Below, piece by piece: positions 57,779 to 64,000 of a stretch of 64,000 nucleotides of DNA. The DNA is taken from contig CCNB01000043.1 in NCBI GenBank assembly GCA_000824785.1, forward strand, positions 250,107-314,106, read 5' to 3'. Under the pieces are notes generated by a model. It was given only the letters and a program-made list of their open reading frames with translations. It was not told the DNA's origin and made no database searches. A program made the position numbers and the translations under genes. Numbering within the stretch: position 1 is the stretch's first letter; each line of letters begins with the position of its first letter. The DNA is from Mesorhizobium plurifarium. GTDB taxonomy: Bacteria > Pseudomonadota > Alphaproteobacteria > Rhizobiales > Rhizobiaceae.

Positions 57779-58549
57779 GTGACCGAACCGAAAAAAGATG
57801 TCATCCGCGAAACCGACGCCGAAGCGGTCAGGCTGGCGAAAACCCTGATCCGATCGGCGCGTTTCGGCGCGCTCGCGGCGATCGAGCCTGGCACCGGCGC
57901 GCCGCTGGCAAGCCGGGTTGGCGTCGCCACCGACATCGACGGCGCGCCGCTGATCCTGATCTCGATGCTGTCCGCGCACACCGGTGCGTTGCTCGCCGAT
58001 CCGCGCTGTTCGCTGCTGCTTGGCGAGCCGGGCAAGGGCGATCCGCTGGCGCATCCGCGCATCAGCCTGGCGTGCAGCGCCTTGCGGCTGGAGCGGGGAA
58101 CTGCCGATCAGATCCGAGCCGAACGGCGCTACCTCAACCGCAATCCGAAGGCGAAGCTTTATGCCGGGCTCGGCGACTTCTCGTTCTTCCGGCTCGAGCC
58201 CGAGCGCGCCAGCCTGAATGGCGGCTTCGGCAAGGCCTTTCTTCTCGACCGCGGCGATTTCATCACCAGCGCCGCCCTTGTCGAGGAGTTCGCCGGCGGC
58301 GAGCAGGCGGCGCTCGATCACATGAATGCCGATCATCGCGACGCGCTTTCCCTTTATGCCCGCCACTTCGGCCGTGCCGAGGGCGGCGACTGGATCGCCA
58401 CCGGCTTCGACCCCGATGGCATGGATCTCGCCGCCCCGGACGCGACCTGCAGGATTTTCTTTCCCCAGCCTCTGCAAAGCGCGCGCGAATTGCGTTCGGC
58501 GCTTGTCGAGATGGCAAAGGCGGGGCGCGCGGCAGAGCAAGACCGATAG
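57779..58549 (+). CDS. HugZ/HutZ-like pyridoxamine-phosphate-oxidase-fold protein
   Basis: A 256-residue protein. The N-terminal split-barrel (RSARFGALAAIEPGTGAPLASRV) is followed by a DUF2470 domain (EQAALDHMNADHRDALSLYARHF), as in HugZ-type haem-degrading enzymes. Without the haem ligands checked, general FMN or haem binding is the safer call. It starts at a GTG with GGTGAG before it. A ten-codon open frame (57750-57782) overlaps this start as GTGA and might couple translation. Confidence 0.87.
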   Translation: MTEPKKDVIRETDAEAVRLAKTLIRSARFGALAAIEPGTGAPLASRVGVATDIDGAPLILISMLSAHTGALLADPRCSLLLGEPGKGDPLAHPRISLACSALRLERGTADQIRAERRYLNRNPKAKLYAGLGDFSFFRLEPERASLNGGFGKAFLLDRGDFITSAALVEEFAGGEQAALDHMNADHRDALSLYARHFGRAEGGDWIATGFDPDGMDLAAPDATCRIFFPQPLQSARELRSALVEMAKAGRAAEQDR

Positions 58550-58707
58550 TTGATCGCGAGCCGGCGAAAGCAACGCTTGAGATTTAAACAAAATGATCTA
58601 CCTTCGTTGTGGCGCTGATTCAGCAGCGCCCATCGACATCTGAACATTGTGGAATCAGGCGCCATTGCCCCCTGGCGCCAGGATGAGCCAGGACCCTTGG
58701 GGGATCT

Positions 58708-59046
58708 ATGATCTCAAATAAACTAATCGCCAATGCGGAATCGGCGGCCGCCTTTCTCACTCTCATGGGCAACGAAAAGCGCTTGCTGATCGTAGCCTAT
58801 CTGATGGATGGCGAAATGTCGGTCGGCGCCATCGCCGAGAAGGTGCAGCTCAGCCAGTCCGCGCTGTCGCAGCATCTCGCCAAGCTGAGGGCGCTCGATC
58901 TTGTCGAGACCCGGCGCGACCGCCAGATGATCTATTATTCCTGCAAATCCGAAGCGGTGCGCGAATTGCTGCGCATGCTGGAAGGCATTTTCGGCGAAGG
59001 CGATCTTTCCCAGATGGCCTACCGGTTGCGCCGCGCCGGGGCTTGA
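58708..59046 (+). CDS. NolR-like ArsR-family transcriptional regulator
   Basis: A 112-residue winged-helix regulator. The recognition region (VQLSQSALSQHLAKLRALDLV, TRRDRQMIYYSC) closely resembles the rhizobial global regulator NolR. The ArsR metal box (ELCVC) is absent and there is a single Cys, so metal sensing is unlikely. NolR-like proteins repress nodulation, exopolysaccharide or stress genes. No obvious target lies beside it. GGGGGATCT precedes the ATG. Confidence 0.88.
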   Translation: MISNKLIANAESAAAFLTLMGNEKRLLIVAYLMDGEMSVGAIAEKVQLSQSALSQHLAKLRALDLVETRRDRQMIYYSCKSEAVRELLRMLEGIFGEGDLSQMAYRLRRAGA

Positions 59047-59079
59047 CCCGCGGTTCCAGTCGCTCATACCTCGCCGACT

Positions 59080-59182
59080 AAAGCGCGTCGCGCTGAACCG
59101 GATTCAGTCAACGCGCTTTAAGTCTTTGTTTTGATGCATGTCGTCGTCCCAGAATCGCTGCACACTTCTGGGCGACATGCAT
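59080..59182. repeat. Two-hairpin intergenic repeat
   Basis: The first hairpin pairs AAAGCGCGT (59080-59088) with ACGCGCTTT (59111-59119). The second pairs ATGCATG (59134-59140) with CATGCAT (59176-59182), with an inner CCCAGAA/TTCTGGG stem. This is a form I associate with dispersed Mesorhizobium repeats. It ends 20 bases before the next gene. Confidence 0.75.
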
Positions 59183-59202
59183 TGGTCTTCGGCGAGCCAC
59201 GC

Positions 59203-60000
59203 ATGAACCTCATCCCCATCGACGACCCCCGGGACCCGCGCGTCGCCGCCTATCTCGACATCCGCGAGCGCGATCTCGTCGGACGGCAAGGCCGCTTCGT
59301 CGCCGAAGGCAAGGTGGTGCTTGACCTCCTGTTGTCGGCCGGGCGCTTCGCCGCCGAGTCTGCCCTCATCCTCGAAAACAGGCTGGCTGGCGTGCGCGAG
59401 ATCTTGGACAAGGCGCCGCCGGATTTTCCCGTCTATGTTGCCGCCGGTGAGGTCATGGACCGGATCGCCGGCTTCCACATGCATCGCGGCATCCTCGCGA
59501 TCGGCATGCGTGGCGACCCGGTGCCCGCCGAGATTCTGGTGGAGACCTTGCCCCGGCGCGCATTGGCCGTCGTCCCGGTCGGCATATCCAATCACGACAA
59601 TATGGGAGCGATCTTCCGCAACGCGGCGGCCTTCGGCGCGGACGCGGTGCTGCTCGACCGGACCTGCTGCGATCCGCTCTACCGCAAGGCAATCCGTGTT
59701 TCGGTGGGCGCGGCGCTGAAGGTTCCCTTCGCGTCCTTCGGCGATACCGGAGCCTTCACCGCGACGCTCGATCGGCTTGGCTTCAGCCAGTTCGCTCTGT
59801 CGCCGGCCGGAGCAACCGACATCCGCGCCGCGGAGCGGCCAGCGAGGCTGGCGCTCTATCTCGGCACCGAAGGCGAAGGCCTGCCGCGGGACCTGCTTAC
59901 GCGGCTGCACACTGTGAGGATCGGCATGGCGGGAGGTTTTGACAGCCTGAACGTCGCCGCGGCTTCCGCAATAGCGCTGCATCACTTTTCCGACCGGTAG
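59203..60000 (+). CDS. TrmH/SpoU-family RNA 2'-O-methyltransferase
   Basis: A 265-residue SPOUT methyltransferase. The three signature motifs are SNHDNMGAIFRNAAAFGA, LYLGTEGEGLP and DSLNVAAASAIALH, which form the trefoil knot that binds S-adenosylmethionine. An N-terminal substrate-binding domain precedes them. The RNA target (tRNA or rRNA) cannot be told. The ATG at 59203 lies just after a repeat; an upstream in-frame ATG would translate repeat DNA. Confidence 0.92.
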   Translation: MNLIPIDDPRDPRVAAYLDIRERDLVGRQGRFVAEGKVVLDLLLSAGRFAAESALILENRLAGVREILDKAPPDFPVYVAAGEVMDRIAGFHMHRGILAIGMRGDPVPAEILVETLPRRALAVVPVGISNHDNMGAIFRNAAAFGADAVLLDRTCCDPLYRKAIRVSVGAALKVPFASFGDTGAFTATLDRLGFSQFALSPAGATDIRAAERPARLALYLGTEGEGLPRDLLTRLHTVRIGMAGGFDSLNVAAASAIALHHFSDR

Positions 60001-60035
60001 CCACGGAACGACCCCGAGGCACTCGCGGTCGTCTT

Positions 60036-61172
60036 TTACGAGCCGGCCTTCTGCAAAGCCCTCACGCGGTCGGCAAGGCTGACGCCGCGCCCATTCTGCT
60101 GCCCCTCGCCCGCCAGCGCCTTGGCGATAGGGGAATCCGGCCCGTCGAGCTTCATCGTCAGATTGACGACCTCGGCCGCCAGTTCGTTCATTTGTTCGCG
60201 AAGGCCGGCGCCGGAGCGTGCGTCGCCCGCCGATTCCGGCAACGGCGTCCGCGCGGCGGCAAGATCGGTTTTCAGCCGCTTGTTCTCACGCGCCAGCGCA
60301 GTCAGCCTTGCCTCCAGCCGTTCCCGGTCGCCCTCGAGCCTGGCGATTGCCTTATCGACATCGTCACTTTTCGCAGCCGAGCCGGCAGCCAGCCGCGCGA
60401 CGCCGTTCGCCGCAGCGGTCTCCTTCGAACGTTCGCGCATTCGAGCAAGGTCCTTCTCATGCCGGTCGAGCTTTTCCTCGCGATCGGCAAGCGTGGCGAG
60501 CAGCCGTTCCACCTTCTTCTCGAGCTCGGCCGTTTTCTTCTTCTCAACCTTCAACGCTTCGCGAGCGGCCTTGCTTTCCGAAGCGACCTCCTGGTTGCGC
60601 CGGTCAGCCTCCTTGCGCTGGGCTTTGAGCAACGCGATATCGCTGGCGAGCTTTTCCAGCTCCGATTCTCGCGCGACCAGCTCGATCTGGCGATTCGAGG
60701 ACGAAAAGCTGGCGTCATCATACATCTGCTCGAGCTTTTGCAGCTCCAGCGCGCGCTTCTCCAAAGCCCGCTCCGTCTGTGCATGCTTTTCCGACAGGCG
60801 GTGCAGATCCTCCTCGCGCTGCCTGAGCTCCGCATTCTTGGCCTGCAGATCGGAAAGCGCCTGGTTCTTGTCCTTCGTTTCGACCGCGAGCCCCTTCAAG
60901 GCCTCGCGCCCGCGACCGATCTCGACCAGCTGTTCGGCCACCTTCTCCTGCAGATTCTTGACGGTTATCTCCAGCCGGCGCGTGGTCATGGCGTATTCCG
61001 CACGGACCCGGTCCTTGTCCGCCTGGATCTCGGCGGGCGTCAGCGGCAACGAAGCCTCGAGGCGCCTGCGCGTCAGGACAACGGCCCGCCGCCAGACCGC
61101 CGGCGCGATCAGCGACACCAGAAAAACGGCGCAAAGGAAACCAAGTACGAAGAACAGAACCGACTGGACCAA
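60036..61172 (-). CDS. Membrane-anchored coiled-coil protein
   Basis: A 378-residue protein. The N-terminal membrane anchor (VLFFVLGFLCAVFLVSLIAP) is followed by about 250 residues of nearly continuous coiled coil rich in Glu, Lys, Arg, Leu and Ala. The C-terminal stretch is less regular. It could be a structural or scaffold protein on the inner membrane. No family name can be given. It is 135 bases downstream of the DUF1134 gene on the same strand. Confidence 0.85.
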   Translation of the reverse strand: MVQSVLFFVLGFLCAVFLVSLIAPAVWRRAVVLTRRRLEASLPLTPAEIQADKDRVRAEYAMTTRRLEITVKNLQEKVAEQLVEIGRGREALKGLAVETKDKNQALSDLQAKNAELRQREEDLHRLSEKHAQTERALEKRALELQKLEQMYDDASFSSSNRQIELVARESELEKLASDIALLKAQRKEADRRNQEVASESKAAREALKVEKKKTAELEKKVERLLATLADREEKLDRHEKDLARMRERSKETAAANGVARLAAGSAAKSDDVDKAIARLEGDRERLEARLTALARENKRLKTDLAAARTPLPESAGDARSGAGLREQMNELAAEVVNLTMKLDGPDSPIAKALAGEGQQNGRGVSLADRVRALQKAGS

Positions 61173-61306
61173 GGCGTGCTATCCACTTTACGGGGCGGCA
61201 ATCGCGGGATTGTACCATCTTGGCATGGCGGAAATTCAACGCCGCGGCAAGAGCTTGCCGCGGCGCGATCAGCACAGTCCGAGCGATTGTAGCGAGCGCA
61301 ATCCGA

Positions 61307-61888
61307 TCAGAACGGGTTCCAGGTCGGCCTTTCGGTGAGCTTCAGATAGCCGAGATTGACCCCGAGGCGGGCACCGACGCCGGTGCGGATCGGCACGAGC
61401 AGCACCCGGTTGCTCTGCAATACGTTGAAGCCGACGCCCGCAATGACATAGGCGGAGCCGGCGACGCCGCCGAAGCGGTTATAAAGGCTGCTGATGTCGT
61501 CGAGGTTATAGACCAGCATCATCACCCGCGATCCCTCGCCGCCGAAATCCCAGCCGAGCGACGGACCTTGCCAGAACACCTTATGGTCGCCGGCGTTCTT
61601 GGTGTAGAGCGTCCCCTCACCATAGGTCAGGCCGCCGATCAACGCGCCGGACCCTTCCTCGCCCAGCAGGTAGCCGTTGGGCAGGCCGTAGGAGGCAAAT
61701 ATCTTCTCGACGACGGTGGCCAGGCCGCCGGACGTCTCGCCGAAGAATTTATGACCGGAATCGACGATTTCCTGAGCGGTGTACTGTTGAGCCCGCGATG
61801 CCGAGGTCGAAAGGACCAGGGCCGCCAGGAGTGTGATGGTCATGGTGAGGACTCGGACGAACGTCCGGTCGTAGTATCGGGAAAACAT
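61307..61888 (-). CDS. eipA: DUF1134 family periplasmic protein, EipA-like
   Basis: A 193-residue protein with a signal sequence (LTMTITLLAALVLSTSASRA) and a DUF1134 domain (YTAQEIVDSGHKFFGETSGGLA, LTYGEGTLYTKNAGDHKVFWQGPSLGWDF). Brucella EipA, of this family, maintains the envelope. It is divergent from chpT. Confidence 0.9.
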   Translation of the reverse strand: MFSRYYDRTFVRVLTMTITLLAALVLSTSASRAQQYTAQEIVDSGHKFFGETSGGLATVVEKIFASYGLPNGYLLGEEGSGALIGGLTYGEGTLYTKNAGDHKVFWQGPSLGWDFGGEGSRVMMLVYNLDDISSLYNRFGGVAGSAYVIAGVGFNVLQSNRVLLVPIRTGVGARLGVNLGYLKLTERPTWNPF

Positions 61889-62227
61889 GCTTCCAAATCT
61901 CCGTCAGGGAGCACTTTCGCCGACGCCTCGCACCCCTGCGGCTCTTGCCGGCCGTTCAGGGTGGCTATCACTGGCAAACTATGCCGTAATCCTTTTTCAA
62001 CCATTAAGCTCCCACACGAAGATGGCGGTTAGAAGGCCGCGCTTGCGCCTCCACGGCGGGTTTCCCCCGCGAACACACCATTTTCGCCGCCGATAATTTT
62101 GGATTTGTTGATGCGCGCCCGGGCCCTGTGTATTCAGAAAGCCTTGGAAAAGAGCGTGATTCGTGTGGGCAGGCGCGAAAAACTGTCGCTCGGCCATGAA
62201 CAAGTGACTTAAGCAGGGATTTCGCCG
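61889..62227. other. Divergent intergenic region between eipA and chpT
   Basis: No open frame or RNA gene is apparent in these 339 bases. It holds a small GC-rich hairpin near 62055-62075, one GATTC site (62158-62162) of the type methylated by CcrM, and no TTAA-N7-TTAA box. It presumably contains both promoters. Confidence 0.5.
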
Positions 62228-62857
62228 ATGGCCGAGCTTTTCACCCTTTCCGCGCCTGATCTCGCGGCACTGCTTTGCAGCCGCGTCTGCCACGACATCA
62301 TTTCGCCGGTAGGCGCAATCAACAACGGCCTCGAACTGCTCGACGAGGGCGGCGCCGACGAAGACGCCATGAAGCTCATTCGCCAGAGCGCCAGGAACGC
62401 CTCGGCGCGACTGCAGTTTGCCCGTATTGCCTTCGGCGCCGCGGGTTCCGCCGGTATGATGATAGACACCGGCGATGCCGAGGCCGTGGCCATCGCCTTC
62501 TTGAAGAACGAAAAGCCGGAACTGGTTTGGAACGGCTCGCGGGCGCTCCTGCCCAAGAACAAGGTCAAGCTGCTGCTCAACCTCATTCTCGTCGCCAACG
62601 CGGCCATACCGCGCGGCGGCAAGCTGGTGGTCACGCTGGAGAACCTTGAGACCGAGCCGCGTTTTTCGCTGTCGGCCAGCGGCCCGATGCTGCGCGTGCC
62701 GCCGAAATTCCTCGAGCTGCATTCCGGCCACAAGCCGGAAGAGCCGATCGACGCTCATTCGGTCCAGCCTTACTACACGCTGCTTCTGGCGCGTGAGGCC
62801 AATATGACGATCTCGATCCATGCGACCGCCGACGAGATCGTGCTGACGGCTGCATAA
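62228..62857 (+). CDS. chpT: Histidine phosphotransferase ChpT
   Basis: A 209-residue phosphotransferase that passes phosphate from the kinase CckA to CtrA and CpdR in the alphaproteobacterial cell-cycle circuit. The phospho-acceptor His22 lies in RVCHDIISPVGAINNGLELL. The C-terminal part is a degenerate kinase-like ATPase domain that does not bind ATP in the family. Its phosphorylation target ctrA is encoded 650 bases downstream on the other strand. Confidence 0.93.
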   Translation: MAELFTLSAPDLAALLCSRVCHDIISPVGAINNGLELLDEGGADEDAMKLIRQSARNASARLQFARIAFGAAGSAGMMIDTGDAEAVAIAFLKNEKPELVWNGSRALLPKNKVKLLLNLILVANAAIPRGGKLVVTLENLETEPRFSLSASGPMLRVPPKFLELHSGHKPEEPIDAHSVQPYYTLLLAREANMTISIHATADEIVLTAA

Positions 62858-63081
62858 GAAGAGCCGAAGCATCTTTTATCGCTAATATTTGCTCCGGCAG
62901 TGCAGGTAGAGCAGTACCAGCCGCAATTCATGTAACGTCGCCGCGGAGGTAAAACCGCGCGATACGCCTGTTTGGAAAAACTTTACCTAACGGCTTTTCG
63001 GCTTCTTTACCAGATTGACCTATGGTGCTTTCCGGTTACCCGGAGGTTGCCGGTTCGGCAGATGGCAAAGAGGACCCGGAC

Positions 63082-63447
63082 ATGAAGCGTTGCCTGTTCG
63101 TCGATGATTCGAGCGTCATCAGGAAGGTTGCAAAACGCATTCTTGGCTCGGACATGATCGTCGTCGAGGCGTCGACCGGGGTCGAGGCCGCCGAGATCTG
63201 CGCCGACAACATGCCCGATGTCATGGTCATCGACGGCGGGCTGACCGACATCCAGGCGGTCGACCTCATTCGCCGCATCCGCGCCATCGAAGCTCCCGTC
63301 AAGCCGCAGATCCTGGTCTCGCTGGTCGAGGTCGATGTGGCTGCGATCATGCGCGCCAAGCGCGCCGGCGCCCAAGGCTATCTGTTGAAGCCCTTCAACC
63401 GCGCGCAACTGCTCGAAAGCTTCCGTTTCCTCAAGATCGCCGCCTGA
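63082..63447 (+). CDS. Single-domain response regulator
   Basis: A 121-residue CheY-like receiver without an output domain. The acidic pair is in LFVDDSSVIRKV, the phospho-acceptor Asp in DVMVIDGG and the Lys in LLKPFN. The usual Thr/Ser-Ala switch position reads VSLVEV, which is less standard. Between chpT and ctrA it is likely part of cell-cycle or stress phosphorelays, but it is not clearly CpdR or DivK. The ATG at 63082 gives the normal N-terminus. Confidence 0.88.
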   Translation: MKRCLFVDDSSVIRKVAKRILGSDMIVVEASTGVEAAEICADNMPDVMVIDGGLTDIQAVDLIRRIRAIEAPVKPQILVSLVEVDVAAIMRAKRAGAQGYLLKPFNRAQLLESFRFLKIAA

Positions 63448-63460
63448 TTCGCGGCACCGA

Positions 63461-63499
63461 TCCAACAAAAAACCCGGCCGGAGCCGGGTTTTCGTTGGA
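63461..63499. terminator. Bidirectional terminator between response regulator and ctrA
   Basis: TCCAAC (63461-63466) pairs with GTTGGA (63494-63499), and inside it AAAACCCGGC pairs with GCCGGGTTTT across a CGGA loop. T-runs occur on both strands, fitting the convergent genes. Confidence 0.85.
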
Positions 63500-63512
63500 A
63501 TCGTTGGATCGC

Positions 63513-64000
63513 CTACGCGCTGACGCGGATATCTTCCGGCTCGCGCAGCACATAGCCGCGGCCCCACACCGTCTCGATATAGTTCTGGCCGCCGGACGCC
63601 GCGTCGAGCTTCTTGCGCAGCTTGCAGATGAAGACGTCGATGATCTTCAGTTCCGGCTCGTCCATGCCGCCATAGAGATGGTTGAGGAACATTTCCTTGG
63701 TAAGCGTGGTGCCCTTGCGCAGCGAGAGCAGCTCCAGCATCTGATATTCCTTGCCGGTCAGGTGCACGCGCTGGCCACCGACCTCGACCGTCTTGGCGTC
63801 GAGATTAACCACCAGGTCGCCGGTGGTGATGACCGACTGGGCATGGCCCTTGGAGCGGCGCACGATCGCGTGGATGCGCGCCACCAGCTCGTCCTTGTGA
63901 AAGGGCTTGGTCATATAGTCGTCGGCGCCGAAGCCGAGGCCGCGCACCTTGTCCTCGATGCCGGCCATGCCGGAGAGGATCAGGATCGGCGTCTTGACCT
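63513..64000 (-). CDS. ctrA: Cell-cycle response regulator CtrA (3' part, runs off the window)
   Basis: Only the C-terminal 161 residues or so are in the window; the gene continues past the right edge and its promoter is not seen. The CtrA signature is clear: SGMAGIEDKVRGLGFGADD, MTKPFHKDELVARIHAIVRR, then a winged helix with LTGKEYQMLELLSLRKGTT and KIIDVFICKLRKKLD. It is a master regulator of cell-cycle, motility and envelope genes. It is convergent with the response-regulator gene and 650 bases from chpT, its phosphodonor. Confidence 0.96.
   Translation of the reverse strand, partial: VKTPILILSGMAGIEDKVRGLGFGADDYMTKPFHKDELVARIHAIVRRSKGHAQSVITTGDLVVNLDAKTVEVGGQRVHLTGKEYQMLELLSLRKGTTLTKEMFLNHLYGGMDEPELKIIDVFICKLRKKLDAASGGQNYIETVWGRGYVLREPEDIRVSA

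Noticed and set aside
61889..62227. A CtrA box upstream of chpT
   Set aside because: Only isolated TTAA half-sites occur (near 62005 and 62208); none has a second TTAA seven bases away.
1..64000. tRNA, rRNA, CRISPR arrays, insertion sequences, phage genes or integration sites
   Set aside because: No transposase, integrase, direct-repeat array, cloverleaf-like gap or rRNA-like stretch was seen in the intergenic regions. Absence of tRNAs is by eye only.

Overview
The window looks like chromosomal DNA of a Mesorhizobium-type alphaproteobacterium (Hyphomicrobiales). Reasons: high-GC coding throughout; a fused TrpE-TrpG anthranilate synthase preceded by a rhizobial Trp-Trp-Trp leader peptide; chpT and ctrA cell-cycle genes; an EipA (DUF1134) protein; RirA-type iron boxes (TGA-N9-TCA); and many short palindromic intergenic repeats of the kinds abundant in Mesorhizobium. 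I see no insertion sequence, prophage, CRISPR array, rRNA or tRNA gene.

Layout. 0.1-6 kb: four co-directional genes built round an AAA+ ATPase, two unknown partners and a DUF2333 membrane protein. 6.3-8 kb: fhs (one-carbon metabolism). 8-12 kb: a membrane protein plus small secreted protein, an isochorismatase-like hydrolase, and a divergent GlxA-type regulator. 11.6-14.6 kb: an OmpR-type two-component system divergent from a PepSY/cytochrome b561 pair, with a candidate paired operator between. 14.6-19.6 kb: acetyltransferase, DUF4126 protein, flavin disulfide-type oxidoreductase, efflux pump and aspartoacylase-like hydrolase.

19.6-28.3 kb is the most coherent accessory block. A seven-gene minus-strand operon encodes the large half of a UxaA-type dehydratase, a nitrate/sulfonate/taurine-type ABC importer, a 3-hydroxyisobutyrate-dehydrogenase-like enzyme and the small SAF half of the dehydratase. 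It diverges from a GntR/FCD regulator and an SMP-30 lactonase. An SDR dehydrogenase lies beyond. The palindrome TTTGATCAAA (exact or near) occurs twice in each of the two promoter regions, so this is probably one regulon for an unidentified small acidic or sugar-acid substrate.

28.4-31.8 kb: trpL, attenuator, trpE(G), and a cation-diffusion-facilitator exporter. 31.8-39.4 kb: a secreted protein with an internal duplication, a DsrE-like protein, two SDRs, a monooxygenase-fold protein, an AbrB-type membrane protein, a LysR regulator and a DHA2-type exporter. 39.4-44.1 kb: an iron block with a TonB-dependent siderophore receptor coupled to an RhtX/FptX-like permease and a convergent siderophore-interacting ferric reductase; both outer promoters carry a TGA-N9-TCA box. 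No siderophore synthesis genes are present, which suggests uptake of siderophores made elsewhere. 44.1-46.4 kb: ATP-grasp, esterase and SnoaL-like genes. 46.5-48.5 kb: a candidate leucine leader peptide and leuA.

48.8-64 kb: a TPR membrane protein, a hydrolase, an unknown protein with an exact CtrA-type box (TTAA-N7-TTAA), a phosphoesterase, a Nudix protein, a glutathionyl-hydroquinone reductase, an acyl-CoA block (GNAT, HSD10-like SDR, AMACR-like racemase, HugZ-like protein), a NolR-like ArsR regulator, an rRNA-methyltransferase-like protein, a coiled-coil membrane protein, eipA, chpT, a single-domain response regulator, and the 3' part of ctrA running off the right edge.
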